Shown here: positions 39,520 through 49,998 of the stretch, one piece after another
Numbering within the stretch: position 1 is the first letter of the stretch
How the letters are laid out: each line of letters starts with the position of its first letter
NCBI RefSeq assembly: GCF_001266615.1
Contig: NZ_LGHZ01000047.1
Location: forward strand, 1-56,538
Source: Kluyvera genomosp. 1
GTDB taxonomy: Bacteria; Pseudomonadota; Gammaproteobacteria; Enterobacterales; Enterobacteriaceae
Length of the DNA: 56,538 bases
Direction: 5' to 3'
Made by a program: the position numbers and the translations under genes
The notes under the pieces: model-generated
Database searches by the model: none
Told to the model about the DNA's origin: nothing
The model's input: only the letters and a program-made list of their open reading frames with translations

Positions 39520-41543
39520 TACGATTTCGCTTTCTTCGCCGCCATCATCGCTTTCAGATTTGCCAAGTGGCTCTGCCCTTTCTGCATCCGTTCTTCAGCA
39601 GTGATCACTTTGCGCTCTTGCTCCCACGCAACGTCATCTTGCGGTAGCTCCAGCAGGAAACGGCTCGGCTCGGGCCGCACCAGTTCACCATACTGACGGC
39701 GTTCTTTGCACAGCGTGAAAATAAGCTCTTTCTGCGCGCGAGTGATCCCAACGTAGGCCAGACGACGTTCTTCATCGACGTTATCTTCATCGATACTGCT
39801 CTGGTGTGGCAGCAGCCCCTCCTCCATCCCGACGAGGAAAACGTAAGGGAATTCCAGCCCTTTAGAGGCATGAAGGGTCATGAGCTGCACCTGATCCATA
39901 TCTTCCTCGCTTTCGCCGCGTTCCATCATGTCGCGCAGCGTAAAGCGGGTCACCACCTGAGTGAGCGTCATCGGTTCTTCCAGCTCGCTACCTTCCAGCA
40001 TTTCCGTCATCCAGCCAAACAGCGTGTTGACGTTTTTCATGCGCATTTCGGCCGCCTTCGGGCTTGGCGAGGTTTCAAACAGCCAGGATTCGTAGTCGAT
40101 ACCGTGGATCAGATCGCGTACTGCGGTTATGGGTTCTCGCTCAGCCAGACGCTGCACTTCCCCCAGCCAGTGGGTAAAACGCGTTAACGACTCATAGCCA
40201 CGTCCGGTCAGCGTTTGGTTCAGCCCCATATCAAAACTGGCGGTAAACAGACTCTTGTTGCGAGTCGTCGCCCACTCGCCGAGTTTTTGCAGCGTCGCCG
40301 AACCAATCTCACGCTTTGGCGTGTTGACGATGCGCAGGAAGGCACTGTCATCATCCGGGTTGCTCAGCACGCGCAGATACGCGAGCAGATCTTTAATTTC
40401 AGGACGCGAGAAGAACGAGGTGCCGCCGGAAATTTTGTACGGGATGCGGTTTTGCATCAGGAATTTTTCGAACACCCGCGACTGGTGGTTGCCACGATAA
40501 AGAATCGCGTAATCCTTATATTCCGTTTTATTAACGAAGTGATGGGCGATAAGCTCACCGGTTACGCGCTCCGCTTCGTGCTCTTCATTGTTCGCGCTCA
40601 ATACTTTGAGCTCTTTACCGTAACCCAGTTCGGAGAACAGACGTTTTTCAAATACGTGCGGATTATTGGCGATAAGAATATTCGCCGCCTTCAGGATACG
40701 CCCGGAGGAACGGTAGTTCTGCTCGAGCTTAATCACCTGCAGCGCCGGGAAATCTTTGCTCAGCAGCACCAGGTTTTGCGGGCGCGCGCCGCGCCATGAG
40801 TAGATAGACTGATCGTCATCACCCACGACGGTAAAACGGGCGCGTTGGCCCACCAGCAGCTTAACCAACTCATATTGGCTGGTGTTGGTATCCTGATATT
40901 CATCCACCAGCAGGTAGCGAATTTTATTTTGCCAGCGCTCGCGTACCTCTTCATTTCGCTGCAACAGAAGCGTCGGCAGTAAAATCAGGTCATCAAAGTC
41001 CAGTACGTTGCAGGCCTTCATATGCGCATCGTACAGGCCATAGCAATGGGCAAAGATCCTGTCGCGCTCGCCTTTCGCAGTGGCGGCCGCCTGCGCGGGC
41101 GTCATCAGATCGTTTTTCCAGTTGGAGATCGTCGAAATCAGCTGCTGGAAAAGCACTTTATCGTCTTCGATTAGCCCTTCGGTCAAATCTTTCAGCAGCG
41201 CTGTCTGATCGGTGTCGTCGAATAAGGAGAAGTTCGACTTCATCCCCAGCGCCGCATACTCACGCTTGATGATATCCAGCCCCAGGGTATGGAAGGTCGA
41301 GATCATCAGCCCACGTGCCTCTTTGCGTCCCAATGTCTGCGCCACACGCTCTTTCATCTCGCGCGCCGCTTTGTTGGTAAAGGTGACCGCTGCGATATGC
41401 CGCGCCTGGTAGCCACACTGGTGGATCAGGTGGGCAATTTTATTGGTGATAACGCGGGTCTTACCGGATCCAGCACCCGCCAGCACCAGGCAGGGTCCGG
41501 TGACGAATTCGACGGCTTGTTGTTGTCCGGGGTTCAAACGCAT
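39519..41543 (-). CDS. rep: ATP-dependent DNA helicase Rep
   Basis: Rep is the 3'-5' SF1A helicase that travels with the replisome through DnaB and removes bound proteins ahead of the fork. The 674-residue protein has Walker [10 protein letters not shown] near residue 26, [26 protein letters not shown] and [11 protein letters not shown]. It is a paralogue of UvrD (2887-5049) in the same window, distinguished by its shorter C-terminus and by sequence. It is divergent from the ppiC pair. Confidence 0.97.
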   Translation of the reverse strand: MRLNPGQQQAVEFVTGPCLVLAGAGSGKTRVITNKIAHLIHQCGYQARHIAAVTFTNKAAREMKERVAQTLGRKEARGLMISTFHTLGLDIIKREYAALGMKSNFSLFDDTDQTALLKDLTEGLIEDDKVLFQQLISTISNWKNDLMTPAQAAATAKGERDRIFAHCYGLYDAHMKACNVLDFDDLILLPTLLLQRNEEVRERWQNKIRYLLVDEYQDTNTSQYELVKLLVGQRARFTVVGDDDQSIYSWRGARPQNLVLLSKDFPALQVIKLEQNYRSSGRILKAANILIANNPHVFEKRLFSELGYGKELKVLSANNEEHEAERVTGELIAHHFVNKTEYKDYAILYRGNHQSRVFEKFLMQNRIPYKISGGTSFFSRPEIKDLLAYLRVLSNPDDDSAFLRIVNTPKREIGSATLQKLGEWATTRNKSLFTASFDMGLNQTLTGRGYESLTRFTHWLGEVQRLAEREPITAVRDLIHGIDYESWLFETSPSPKAAEMRMKNVNTLFGWMTEMLEGSELEEPMTLTQVVTRFTLRDMMERGESEEDMDQVQLMTLHASKGLEFPYVFLVGMEEGLLPHQSSIDEDNVDEERRLAYVGITRAQKELIFTLCKERRQYGELVRPEPSRFLLELPQDDVAWEQERKVITAEERMQKGQSHLANLKAMMAAKKAKS

Positions 41544-41658
41544 GACGTATTGCTCAATCTATAAACACGGGGGTGTGGATTGTAGCAGAAAGTCGGGCTG
41601 AGATTTACCCGCCGAATGGTAAAGTGTTGGGCAGAAATCCGTTGATGAGTATGAGCCC

Positions 41659-42272
<614 letters not shown>

Positions 42273-42293
42273 TTCGCCTTATCAGGCCGAGAT

Positions 42294-42330
42294 AAAAAAA
42301 GCCTCTCTGCAAAGAGAGGCTTTTTTTTAT
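42294..42330. terminator. Bidirectional terminator after ppiC
   Basis: AAAAAAAGCCTCTCT-GCAA-AGAGAGGCTTTTTTTT is a symmetric hairpin (42301-42308 with 42313-42320) with runs of A and T on both sides. It serves ppiC on the plus strand and the DUF1360 gene, which ends within it, on the minus strand. Confidence 0.92.
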
Positions 42331-42692
42331 TTATGTGCTTGTAAGATCTGCTGGGCTTCGTGCTTCATCACGTGAGTGCGAATCGCCGCCTGGAAGACCT
42401 TGAACATCAGACCGCTAATCAAAGTGGTGACAGTAATGGTGATAAACGCCGTCATCGCCAAGTCAATCAATACAAATCCACTGTTCAGCAATGCCGGGCG
42501 ATACACCACCATTCCGGCAAAAACCACCCAGTGACTTAAACAGTAAAAACACTGGAAAAGATGACCCATCAGCGCGTTCTTTTTTGCTGTCCATTCTCGG
42601 AATGCGGCAAACAATTCCGTTTGCGTTACCGTCATTGAAATACTGCTGGCTGCCAGGGCAATCATCAGACAGGTTGTTAAGGTAGCAATCAT
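42327..42692 (-). CDS. DUF1360-family membrane protein
   Basis: A 121-residue protein with three hydrophobic segments (about residues 1-22, 55-72 and 75-98) and the family hallmark C48-F-Y-C51-L-S-H54-W55 at the edge of the second helix, resembling a possible metal or thiol site. Its ATG overlaps the stop of the Rrf2 gene (TAATG), so the two are translationally coupled. The family has no established function that I know of. The name comes from the CxxCxxHW signature and size; I do not assign a reaction. Confidence 0.75.
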   Translation of the reverse strand: MIATLTTCLMIALAASSISMTVTQTELFAAFREWTAKKNALMGHLFQCFYCLSHWVVFAGMVVYRPALLNSGFVLIDLAMTAFITITVTTLISGLMFKVFQAAIRTHVMKHEAQQILQAHK

Positions 42693-43129
42693 TAGTCGTG
42701 GCCTTTGTCGTTGAAGTAGCTGATAAATTCGCTGCCAATATCGTGCAAAGTGAGGCTCTTAAAGCGATCGAGAATCAATGTTTGCGCGTCAGCGAGCGTA
42801 GCCGACATCACCCGATTCACGCCTTGCTCAACCAGACACTGCGGGTTCTCGCTGCGGTTACCAATAGCAAACAGCGCCGGTTCACCCAATGCCATGTAGA
42901 TATCGTGAAGCGTGATTGCATCCACCGGCCGGCACAGCCGCCAACCGCCGTGATGCCCTTTGGTGGCACAAACGATGTTATTTTCCCGTAGCCCAGCGAG
43001 CAGCTTGCGGATGAATGCCGGATTGCCTTCGATAAAGGCCGCCATCTGCTCCGAAGTCAGAGGCTTATCCATCTGCTGCATGTGCAGCAGAATATGCAGC
43101 GTTGCGGAGAATGAGTTGTTCGTTTTCAT
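42692..43129 (-). CDS. Rrf2-family transcriptional regulator
   Basis: A 145-residue winged-helix protein of the Rrf2 family, shown by the N-terminal helix (FSATLHILLHMQ), the recognition region (EGNPAFIRKLLAGLRENNIV) and the wing (KGHHGGWRLCRP). It has cysteines at 54, 66 and 98 but not the close three-Cys set that holds the Fe-S cluster in NsrR and IscR, so it may sense thiols or ligands like the YwnA branch. A 21-bp palindrome covers its own start codon and another lies at the divergent methyltransferase promoter. No SD precedes ATG 43129. Confidence 0.85.
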   Translation of the reverse strand: MKTNNSFSATLHILLHMQQMDKPLTSEQMAAFIEGNPAFIRKLLAGLRENNIVCATKGHHGGWRLCRPVDAITLHDIYMALGEPALFAIGNRSENPQCLVEQGVNRVMSATLADAQTLILDRFKSLTLHDIGSEFISYFNDKGHD

Positions 43130-43148
43130 GTAACTTACGATATTACAT
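43128..43148. promoter_or_regulatory. Operator 1 of the Rrf2 regulator (predicted)
   Basis: ATGTAAcTTAcgATATTACAT is a 21-bp palindrome with arms ATGTAA/TTACAT. It overlaps the Rrf2 start codon at 43127-43129 and a TAATAT -10 hexamer on the minus strand (43145-43140). It matches operator 2 at 17 of 21 positions, which supports binding by the same protein, most simply the Rrf2 product. Confidence 0.7.
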
Positions 43149-43244
43149 AAACTCTAAATTTGGCAATCCCAGCCAAAGAAATAAAACAAATAATAAACTC
43201 AAGACACTAATAAATAATGAAATTTATCTTTTTCCTTTCGATCA

Positions 43245-43272
43245 TTGACGAAAAGGAATCTTATGTTACTTT
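43245..43272 (+). promoter_or_regulatory. Predicted promoter of the methyltransferase gene
   Basis: TTGACG (43245-43250), a 16-base spacer and TACTTT (43267-43272) form a plausible sigma-70 promoter. The -10 lies inside operator 2, so bound regulator would block polymerase. Confidence 0.5.
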
Positions 43273-43283
43273 AAATATTACAT
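43263..43283. promoter_or_regulatory. Operator 2 of the Rrf2 regulator (predicted)
   Basis: ATGTTAcTTTaaATATTACAT, a 21-bp near-palindrome, covers the predicted -10 of the methyltransferase promoter and ends 28 bp before its ATG. It differs from operator 1 at four positions, all outside the arms except one A/T change. The spacing and shape resemble NsrR-type operators (ATG-N-A/T-rich-CAT) but the half-site is distinct. Confidence 0.7.
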
Positions 43284-43311
43284 GAAATAATAACCGGCCA
43301 TCGAGGTGGAG

Positions 43312-43926
43312 ATGCACAACGTAGAACAAACGCCAGAGAACTTCTGGGAAGCACATTACGACGCCATGTCGCCCCTCTCGAACGGGATCCCGGGGCGAAT
43401 ACTGGTACGTTTTACCGAAGCGTTAATCCCAGGCAAAGCGCTGGAATTAGGCTGTGGTCGGGGAGATGACGCGGTATGGTTGGCAATGCAGGGCTGGCAG
43501 GTCACGGCGGTGGATCTTTCGCATCGCGCCATTGAATACGCTTCAGCCAATGCCGCCCGTGCTGGCGTGAATATCACTTTTGAACGCCACGATCTCACGC
43601 AAACTTTTCCGTCCGGTGAATTCGACCTGATCGCCGCCTCTTTCCTCGAGTCACCGCTGGATTTCGATCGCGCCACCCTTTTTCGCACTGCGTTTAGCCA
43701 TCTCGCGCCGGACGGATTGCTACTGATCACGTCACACGGCAAAGTCCCCAGTTGGTCTAAACATGTTCGTCCATTCCTGCCGGCAAGCGAAGTGCTGGCG
43801 TCGTTAGGCCCGCTACCTCAGGGTTGGGAAGTGGCGTTCTGCGAAGAAGTCTCGCGAGTAATGATCGGGCCGGAAGGGCAGCAGGATGAGGTTTCTGATG
43901 CGGTGGTCGCGCTGAAACGCGCATAA
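43312..43926 (+). CDS. SAM-dependent methyltransferase, class I
   Basis: A 204-residue class I methyltransferase. Motif I is ALELGCGRGDDA (about residues 44-55), the acidic motif II end is VTAVDLSHRA and motif IV is FDLIAASFLES. The overall form is that of the small TehB/UbiE-like methyltransferases with the N-terminal ENFWEAHYDAM. I prefer ATG 43312, five bases after GAGG; GTG 43306 would add two residues. Divergent from the Rrf2 gene and sharing an operator motif with it. The acceptor is unknown; family resemblance would allow thiol, tellurite/selenite or xenobiotic targets. Confidence 0.82.
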   Translation: MHNVEQTPENFWEAHYDAMSPLSNGIPGRILVRFTEALIPGKALELGCGRGDDAVWLAMQGWQVTAVDLSHRAIEYASANAARAGVNITFERHDLTQTFPSGEFDLIAASFLESPLDFDRATLFRTAFSHLAPDGLLLITSHGKVPSWSKHVRPFLPASEVLASLGPLPQGWEVAFCEEVSRVMIGPEGQQDEVSDAVVALKRA

Positions 43927-43966
43927 AAAAACGGCCCGGTCGCGAGGCGCAGACCGGGCCGGATGA
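43926..43966. terminator. Terminator between the methyltransferase gene and ilvC
   Basis: CGGCCCGGTC (43932-43941) pairs perfectly with GACCGGGCCG (43952-43961). On the minus strand seven T follow, so it is the ilvC terminator; the plus-strand reading has no T-run and would be weaker for the methyltransferase gene. Confidence 0.85.
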
Positions 43967-43979
43967 TAACGGGATTGTA

Positions 43980-45455
43980 TTAGCCAGCGACAGCGATACG
44001 TTTCATATCGGTCATGTAGCCACGCAGTTTCTTGCCAACCTGCTCGATAGCGTGGCCGCGAATGGCTTCATTCACATCACGCAGCTGCGCGTTGTCCACT
44101 GCGCCTTCAGCAATCGCTTTGCCCAAATCGCCCGGCTGAATTTCAGTCATGAACGATTTCAGCAGCGGTACGCAAGCGTAAGAGAACAGGTAGTTACCGT
44201 ATTCTGCGGTATCGGAGATAACCACGTTCATCTCATAGAGACGCTTACGCGCGATGGTGTTCGCAATCAGCGGCAGCTCGTGCAGTGATTCGTAGTAAGC
44301 AGACTCTTCGATGATGCCGGAATCAACCATGGTTTCAAACGCCAGCTCAACGCCTGCTTTCACCATCGCGATCATCAGTACGCCTTTATCGAAGTACTCC
44401 TGCTCACCGATTTTACCTTCGAACTGTGCAGCCGTTTCGAACGCGGTTTTACCAGTCTCTTCGCGCCAGCCGAGCAGTTTCTTATCGTCGTTCGCCCAGT
44501 CAGCCATCATGCCGGAAGAGAATTCGCCGGAGATGATGTCATCCATGTGCTTCTGGAACAGCGGCGCCATGATCTCTTTCAGCTGTTCGGACAGCGCATA
44601 AGCACGCAGCTTCGCCGGGTTAGACAGACGGTCCATCATCAGGGTGATACCGCCCTGTTTCAGCGCTTCGGTGATAGTTTCCCAGCCAAACTGAATCAGT
44701 TTTTCTGCGTATGCCGGGTCAGTACCTTCCTGAACCAGTTTGTCGAAGCACAGCAGAGAACCGGCCTGCAGCATGCCGCACAGGATAGTCTGCTCACCCA
44801 TCAGGTCAGATTTCACTTCTGCTACGAAGGAAGACTCCAGAACGCCCGCGCGGTGACCGCCAGTTGCTGCGGCCCAGGCTTTGGCAATCGCCATACCTTC
44901 GCCTTTCGGATCGTTTTCTGGGTGAACCGCGATAAGCGTCGGTACACCGAAACCACGCTTGTATTCTTCACGCACTTCGGTACCAGGGCACTTCGGCGCC
45001 ACCATCACTACGGTGATATCTTTACGGATTTGCTCACCGACTTCCACGATGTTAAAGCCGTGGGAATAGCCCAGCGCCGCGCCGTCTTTCATCAGGGGCT
45101 GTACGGAACGTACAACGTCAGAGTGCTGTTTGTCTGGCGTCAGGTTAACCACCAGGTCAGCCTGAGGAATCAGTTCTTCATAAGTCCCGACTTTGAAACC
45201 ATTCTCGGTCGCTTTACGCCAGGAAGCGCGTTTTTCAGCGATCGCTTCGTTACGCAGCGCGTAAGCGATGTCCAGACCGGAGTCACGCATGTTCAGACCC
45301 TGGTTCAGACCCTGAGCGCCACAGCCGACGATGACCACTTTTTTACCCTGAAGGTAGCTTGCGCCATCGGCGAATTCGTCGCGGCCCATAAAGCGACATT
45401 TGCCCAGCTGTGCCAGCTGCTGGCGCAGATTCAGTGTATTAAAGTAGTTAGCCAT
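43980..45455 (-). CDS. ilvC: Ketol-acid reductoisomerase IlvC
   Basis: IlvC carries out the isomerisation and NADPH reduction of acetolactate and acetohydroxybutyrate, the second common step of valine, leucine and isoleucine synthesis. The 491-residue class II enzyme has the Rossmann motif [17 protein letters not shown], the NADPH-binding ALR and the catalytic block [18 protein letters not shown]. Divergent from its activator ilvY, which induces it when substrate is present. Confidence 0.98.
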   Translation of the reverse strand: MANYFNTLNLRQQLAQLGKCRFMGRDEFADGASYLQGKKVVIVGCGAQGLNQGLNMRDSGLDIAYALRNEAIAEKRASWRKATENGFKVGTYEELIPQADLVVNLTPDKQHSDVVRSVQPLMKDGAALGYSHGFNIVEVGEQIRKDITVVMVAPKCPGTEVREEYKRGFGVPTLIAVHPENDPKGEGMAIAKAWAAATGGHRAGVLESSFVAEVKSDLMGEQTILCGMLQAGSLLCFDKLVQEGTDPAYAEKLIQFGWETITEALKQGGITLMMDRLSNPAKLRAYALSEQLKEIMAPLFQKHMDDIISGEFSSGMMADWANDDKKLLGWREETGKTAFETAAQFEGKIGEQEYFDKGVLMIAMVKAGVELAFETMVDSGIIEESAYYESLHELPLIANTIARKRLYEMNVVISDTAEYGNYLFSYACVPLLKSFMTEIQPGDLGKAIAEGAVDNAQLRDVNEAIRGHAIEQVGKKLRGYMTDMKRIAVAG

Positions 45456-45565
45456 GATGGTGTACTCCGTGATGTTGTGTGTCTTATTGTTCGGTTCGCT
45501 TTTGCGAGAATGGACCCACTATATGACAGGAAATTTATTGCGGAAATTGATATATTCACAACGTC

Positions 45566-45586
45566 ACGTTGCAATTAGTGCAACGT
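45566..45586. promoter_or_regulatory. IlvY operator (O1 candidate)
   Basis: ACGTTGCA-ATTAG-TGCAACGT is a perfect 8-bp-arm palindrome of the LysR TxxA type, 20 bp before the ilvY GTG. A weaker copy may lie at 45548-45562 (AATTGATATATTCAC). In E. coli IlvY binds two such operators between ilvY and ilvC to repress itself and activate ilvC with substrate bound. Confidence 0.75.
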
Positions 45587-45606
45587 AAAATCGTGGAGTA
45601 CGATCT

Positions 45607-46497
45607 GTGGATTTACGCGATCTCAAAACCTTCCTGCATCTGGCGGAAAGCCGCCATTTTGGCCGCAGCGCCCGGGCGATGCACGTCAGCCCCTCCACGC
45701 TTTCCCGGCAGATCCAGCGGCTGGAAGAAGACCTCGGCCAACCGCTTTTTGTGCGTGATAACCGCACGGTGACGCTCACCGAAGCGGGTGAAGAGCTGCG
45801 CATTTTCGCCCAACAAACGCTACTGCAATATCAGCAATTGCGCCACACACTTGACCAGCAGGGCCCATCGCTGTCGGGTGAGCTACACATTTTCTGTTCC
45901 GTTACCGCCGCCTACAGCCATTTGCCGCCGATTCTCGATCGTTTCCGCGCTGAGCATCCGTCGGTGGAAATCAAACTCACCACCGGCGATGCCGCCGATG
46001 CAATGGACAAAGTGGTGACCGGGGAGGCCGACCTGGCGATTGCCGGGAAGCCGGAAACGCTACCGGGCGCGGTGGCATTCTCCATGCTGGAGAATCTGGC
46101 AGTGGTGCTGATCGCCCCTGCGCTCCCTTGTCCGGTGCGTAATCAGGTGTCGGTTGAGAATCCAGACTGGCCGACGGTGCCATTTATCATGGCCGATCAG
46201 GGCCCGGTACGCCGCCGCATTGAGCTATGGTTCCGCCGTCATAAAATCAGCAACCCGTCGATTTACGCCACTGTTGGCGGTCATGAAGCGATGGTGTCAA
46301 TGGTCGCGCTCGGCTGCGGCGTGGCGCTGCTACCGGAGGTGGTGCTGGAAAACAGTCCCGAACCCGTGCGCAACCGCGTGATGATTCTGGAGCGCAGCGA
46401 CGAAAAAACGCCGTTTGAACTTGGCGTTTGTGCACAAAAAAAGCGGCTACATGAGCCGCTTGTTGATGCGTTCTGGTCACTATTGCCGAACCACTGA
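45607..46497 (+). CDS. ilvY: LysR-type activator IlvY
   Basis: IlvY activates ilvC in response to acetolactate or acetohydroxybutyrate and represses itself. The 296-residue protein starts at GTG 45607 (MDLRDLKTFLHLAESRHFGRSARAMHVSPS), the usual LysR winged helix, with the C-terminal inducer-binding domain from about residue 90. The last 20 codons contain the terminator of the convergent ilvLGMEDA operon (46436-46461). Confidence 0.96.
   Translation: MDLRDLKTFLHLAESRHFGRSARAMHVSPSTLSRQIQRLEEDLGQPLFVRDNRTVTLTEAGEELRIFAQQTLLQYQQLRHTLDQQGPSLSGELHIFCSVTAAYSHLPPILDRFRAEHPSVEIKLTTGDAADAMDKVVTGEADLAIAGKPETLPGAVAFSMLENLAVVLIAPALPCPVRNQVSVENPDWPTVPFIMADQGPVRRRIELWFRRHKISNPSIYATVGGHEAMVSMVALGCGVALLPEVVLENSPEPVRNRVMILERSDEKTPFELGVCAQKKRLHEPLVDAFWSLLPNH
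46436..46461 (-). terminator. ilvLGMEDA terminator inside ilvY
   Basis: AAGCGGCT (46441-46448) pairs with AGCCGCTT (46454-46461) around ACATG; on the minus strand seven T follow (46442-46436). It is 77-100 bases past the ilvA stop, and lies in the ilvY coding region where it encodes KKRLHEPL. Confidence 0.85.
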
Positions 46498-46537
46498 TAG
46501 TTGTCGGGTGGCAACTTATGCGCATCACCCGCTACTG

Positions 46538-48082
46538 TTAGCCCGCGAGGAAGAAGCGGAACGCGGGATTGTGGGTTTCGTTGTGGCAGTCGTAGCCCAG
46601 TTCATTGAGCCGGGTTTCGAAGTCCGGCTCATTGTCACCTAGCTCAAATGCCGCCAGCACGCGGCCGTAGTCGGTACCGTGGCTGCGATAGTGGAACAGC
46701 GAAATATTCCAGTGCGTGCCTAAGGTATGCAGGAATTTCAGCAGCGCCCCCGGGGATTCCGGGAATTCAAAGCTGTACAAACGTTCCTGCAGCGGTTGCG
46801 ATGGACGCCCACCGACCATATAGCGAACATGCAGCTTCGCCATTTCATCATCGGACAGATCCACCACGCTATAGCCACCTTCGTTGAGCATCTGGAGGAT
46901 CTCTTTACGCTCTTCCAGGCCACGGCTCAGGCGCACGCCAACAAAGATGCAGGCATTTTTGTCATTGGCGTAGCGGTAGTTAAACTCGGTTACCGAGCGG
47001 CCACCCAGCAACTGGCAGAACTTCAGGAAGCTGCCCTTTTCTTCCGGAATGGTCACCGCCAACAGCGCTTCACGCTGTTCCCCTAGCTCGCAGCGTTCGG
47101 ATACGTAGCGCAGGCCGTGAAAGTTGACGTTAGCACCCGAGAGCACATGCGCCAGACGCTCGCCGTGAATATCATGTTGGGCAATATATTTTTTCATCCC
47201 CGCCAGCGCCAAGGCACCAGAAGGTTCAGCCACCGCACGCACATCTTCGAACAGGTCTTTCATCGCCGCGCAGATTGCATCGCTATCGACGGTGATAATG
47301 TCGTCGAGATACTCCTGACAGAGACGGAACGTTTCATCACCGATGCGCTTCACCGCAACGCCTTCGGCAAACAGCCCAACGCGCGGTAAATCCACCGGAT
47401 GACCCGCATCCAGCGCCGCCTTCAGGCAAGCGGAATCTTCGGCTTCAACGGCAATCACTTTGATCTGCGGCATCAGCTGTTTGATCAGCACCGCCACGCC
47501 GGCAGCCAGACCGCCACCGCCGACCGGCACAAACACCCGGTCAAGATGTGCGTCCTGCTGCAACAGCTCCAGTGCCAGCGTGCCCTGCCCGGCAATCACC
47601 ATCGGATGATCGAACGGCGGCACCCAGGTGAAACCCTGCTGCTGTGACAGCTCAATCGCTTTCGCTTTGGCTTCGTCAAAGTTGGCACCATGCAGGAGGA
47701 CCTCACCGCCGAAACCGCGAACGGCATCGACCTTGATATCCGCAGTGGCGACCGGCATCACGATCAGCGCTTTGACCCCCAGGCGGGAAGCTGAGAAAGC
47801 GACGCCCTGCGCATGGTTACCTGCAGAGGCGGTGATCACCCCATGCGACTTCTGCTCAGGAGTTAAGCCAGCCATCATCGCGTAGGCACCGCGCAGCTTG
47901 AAGCTGTGCACCGGCTGACGGTCTTCACGCTTGACCAGGACAACGTTGTCGAGGCGTGAAGAGAGCTTGTCCATTTTCTGTAGCGGCGTCACCTGTACCG
48001 CTTCGTAGACCGGTGCGCGTAGCACCGCTCTGAGATACTCGGCACCCTCAGGGGTACCGGATAGGGGCTGTGAGTCCGCCAT
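46538..48082 (-). CDS. ilvA: Threonine deaminase IlvA (biosynthetic)
   Basis: IlvA converts threonine to 2-oxobutanoate, the committed step to isoleucine, and is inhibited by isoleucine. The 514-residue protein has a PLP-binding lysine in VHSFKLRGAYAM (about residue 62), the glycine loop VPVGGGGLAAG and two C-terminal ACT-like regulatory domains (starting near 330) not found in the catabolic TdcB. It is the last gene of the operon, five bases after ilvD. Confidence 0.98.
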   Translation of the reverse strand: MADSQPLSGTPEGAEYLRAVLRAPVYEAVQVTPLQKMDKLSSRLDNVVLVKREDRQPVHSFKLRGAYAMMAGLTPEQKSHGVITASAGNHAQGVAFSASRLGVKALIVMPVATADIKVDAVRGFGGEVLLHGANFDEAKAKAIELSQQQGFTWVPPFDHPMVIAGQGTLALELLQQDAHLDRVFVPVGGGGLAAGVAVLIKQLMPQIKVIAVEAEDSACLKAALDAGHPVDLPRVGLFAEGVAVKRIGDETFRLCQEYLDDIITVDSDAICAAMKDLFEDVRAVAEPSGALALAGMKKYIAQHDIHGERLAHVLSGANVNFHGLRYVSERCELGEQREALLAVTIPEEKGSFLKFCQLLGGRSVTEFNYRYANDKNACIFVGVRLSRGLEERKEILQMLNEGGYSVVDLSDDEMAKLHVRYMVGGRPSQPLQERLYSFEFPESPGALLKFLHTLGTHWNISLFHYRSHGTDYGRVLAAFELGDNEPDFETRLNELGYDCHNETHNPAFRFFLAG

Positions 48083-48087
48083 GGTGG

Positions 48088-49938
48088 TTAACCTCCCAGT
48101 TTGGATTTATCGCGCACCGCACCTTTGTCAGCGCTGGTTGCCAGGCTGGCATAGGCGCGAAGGGCAAAGGAAACCTGCCGTTGACGGTCTTTCGGCGTCC
48201 AGGCTTTGTCACCGCGCGCTTCTTGCGCTTCACGGCGTGCGGCGATTTCCGCATCGCTCAACTGCAGCTGAATACCACGGTTCGGAATGTCGATAGCAAT
48301 CATGTCGCCATCTTCGATAATCGCGATGTTGCCACCGCTGGCCGCTTCCGGGGAAACGTGGCCGATAGACAGACCGGAGGTCCCGCCGGAGAAACGACCG
48401 TCGGTTACCAGCGCACAGGCTTTGCCCAAGCCCATAGACTTCAGGAAGGTGGTTGGGTAGAGCATTTCCTGCATGCCTGGCCCGCCTTTTGGCCCTTCGT
48501 AGCGAATCACCACCACGTCGCCGGCAACCACTTTACCACCGAGAATAGCGTCTACCGCTTCGTCCTGACTTTCATACACTTTGGCCGGGCCGGTGAATTT
48601 CAAGATGCTGTCATCTACACCGGCGGTTTTTACGATACAGCCGTTTTCCGCGAAGTTACCGTACAGCACAGCCAGACCACCATCTTTGCTATAGGCATGT
48701 TCCAGTGAACGGATACAGCCTTCAGCACGATCGTCATCCAGCGTATCCCAGCGACAGTCCTGCGAGAACGCCTGGGTGGTGCGAATGCCCGCCGGGCCCG
48801 CGCGGAACATTTTTTTGACCGCGTCGTCCTGGGTCAGCATCACATCGTAACGGTCCAGCGTTTGCGGCAGCGTCAGCCCCAGCACATTTTTCACATTACG
48901 GTTCAGCAGCTCAGCGCGATCCAGTTCGCCTAAAATCCCCAACACGCCACCCGCACGATGGACATCTTCCATATGGTATTTCTGGGTACTTGGCGCCACC
49001 TTACACAGCTGCGGCACTTTACGAGACAGCTTGTCGATATCACTCATGGTGAAATCAATTTCTGCTTCCTGCGCGGCAGCCAGCAGGTGCAGAACGGTGT
49101 TAGTGGAACCACCCATGGCGATATCCAGAGTCATGGCATTTTCAAACGCCGATTTGTTGGCGATATTACGCGGCAGCGCGCTCACGTCATCCTGCTCGTA
49201 GTAGCGTTTGGTCAGCTCAACGATGCGCTTGCCGGCGTTGAGGAACAGCTCTTTACGGTCGGCGTGCGTTGCCAGCAGCGAGCCGTTGCCCGGCTGCGAC
49301 AGGCCCAGCGCTTCGGTCAGACAGTTCATTGAGTTGGCGGTGAACATACCGGAACAGGAGCCGCAGGTTGGGCAAGCGGAGCGTTCGATTTGCTCACTCT
49401 GAGAGTCGGACACTTTTGGATCTGCACCCTGAATCATTGCGTCGACCAGATCGAGCTTAATGATCTTATCGGACAGTTTGGTTTTCCCGGCTTCCATTGG
49501 GCCGCCGGAAACAAAAATCACCGGAATATTCAGGCGCAGGGAAGCCATGAGCATCCCCGGGGTGATTTTGTCGCAGTTGGAGATACACACCATCGCGTCG
49601 GCGCAGTGGGCGTTAACCATGTATTCGACAGAGTCGGCAATCAGTTCGCGAGATGGCAGTGAGTACAGCATGCCACCGTGGCCCATCGCGATACCATCAT
49701 CGACAGCAATGGTGTTGAACTCTTTCGCCACGCCGCCGGAGGCTTCGATCTGCTCAGCAACCAGTTTACCAAGGTCGCGCAGGTGAACGTGACCCGGCAC
49801 GAACTGGGTAAACGAGTTTACGACAGCGATAATCGGTTTGCCGAAGTCATCATCGGTCATCCCGGTGGCGCGCCACAGTGCGCGGGCGCCCGCCATATTG
49901 CGGCCGTGGGTGGTGGTGGCGGAACGGTATTTAGGCAT
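48088..49938 (-). CDS. ilvD: Dihydroxy-acid dehydratase IlvD
   Basis: IlvD dehydrates dihydroxyisovalerate and dihydroxymethylvalerate to the keto acids. It is a 616-residue Fe-S protein; cluster cysteines are visible in [21 protein letters not shown] and [12 protein letters not shown] context, and [19 protein letters not shown] is a family block. It lies between ilvE and ilvA in the same orientation. The [4Fe-4S] cluster in E. coli is sensitive to superoxide. Confidence 0.97.
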   Translation of the reverse strand: MPKYRSATTTHGRNMAGARALWRATGMTDDDFGKPIIAVVNSFTQFVPGHVHLRDLGKLVAEQIEASGGVAKEFNTIAVDDGIAMGHGGMLYSLPSRELIADSVEYMVNAHCADAMVCISNCDKITPGMLMASLRLNIPVIFVSGGPMEAGKTKLSDKIIKLDLVDAMIQGADPKVSDSQSEQIERSACPTCGSCSGMFTANSMNCLTEALGLSQPGNGSLLATHADRKELFLNAGKRIVELTKRYYEQDDVSALPRNIANKSAFENAMTLDIAMGGSTNTVLHLLAAAQEAEIDFTMSDIDKLSRKVPQLCKVAPSTQKYHMEDVHRAGGVLGILGELDRAELLNRNVKNVLGLTLPQTLDRYDVMLTQDDAVKKMFRAGPAGIRTTQAFSQDCRWDTLDDDRAEGCIRSLEHAYSKDGGLAVLYGNFAENGCIVKTAGVDDSILKFTGPAKVYESQDEAVDAILGGKVVAGDVVVIRYEGPKGGPGMQEMLYPTTFLKSMGLGKACALVTDGRFSGGTSGLSIGHVSPEAASGGNIAIIEDGDMIAIDIPNRGIQLQLSDAEIAARREAQEARGDKAWTPKDRQRQVSFALRAYASLATSADKGAVRDKSKLGG

Positions 49939-49998
49939 GCTTTGTACTCCCAGTCTCTGTCTCGTTAGTGGGACGGTGCGTGCCGCCCCATTTCTATC

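Noticed and set aside
44547-45578. 343-codon ORF antisense to ilvC
   Set aside because: It is a shadow of ilvC with a composition unlike a protein and covers the ilvC promoter.
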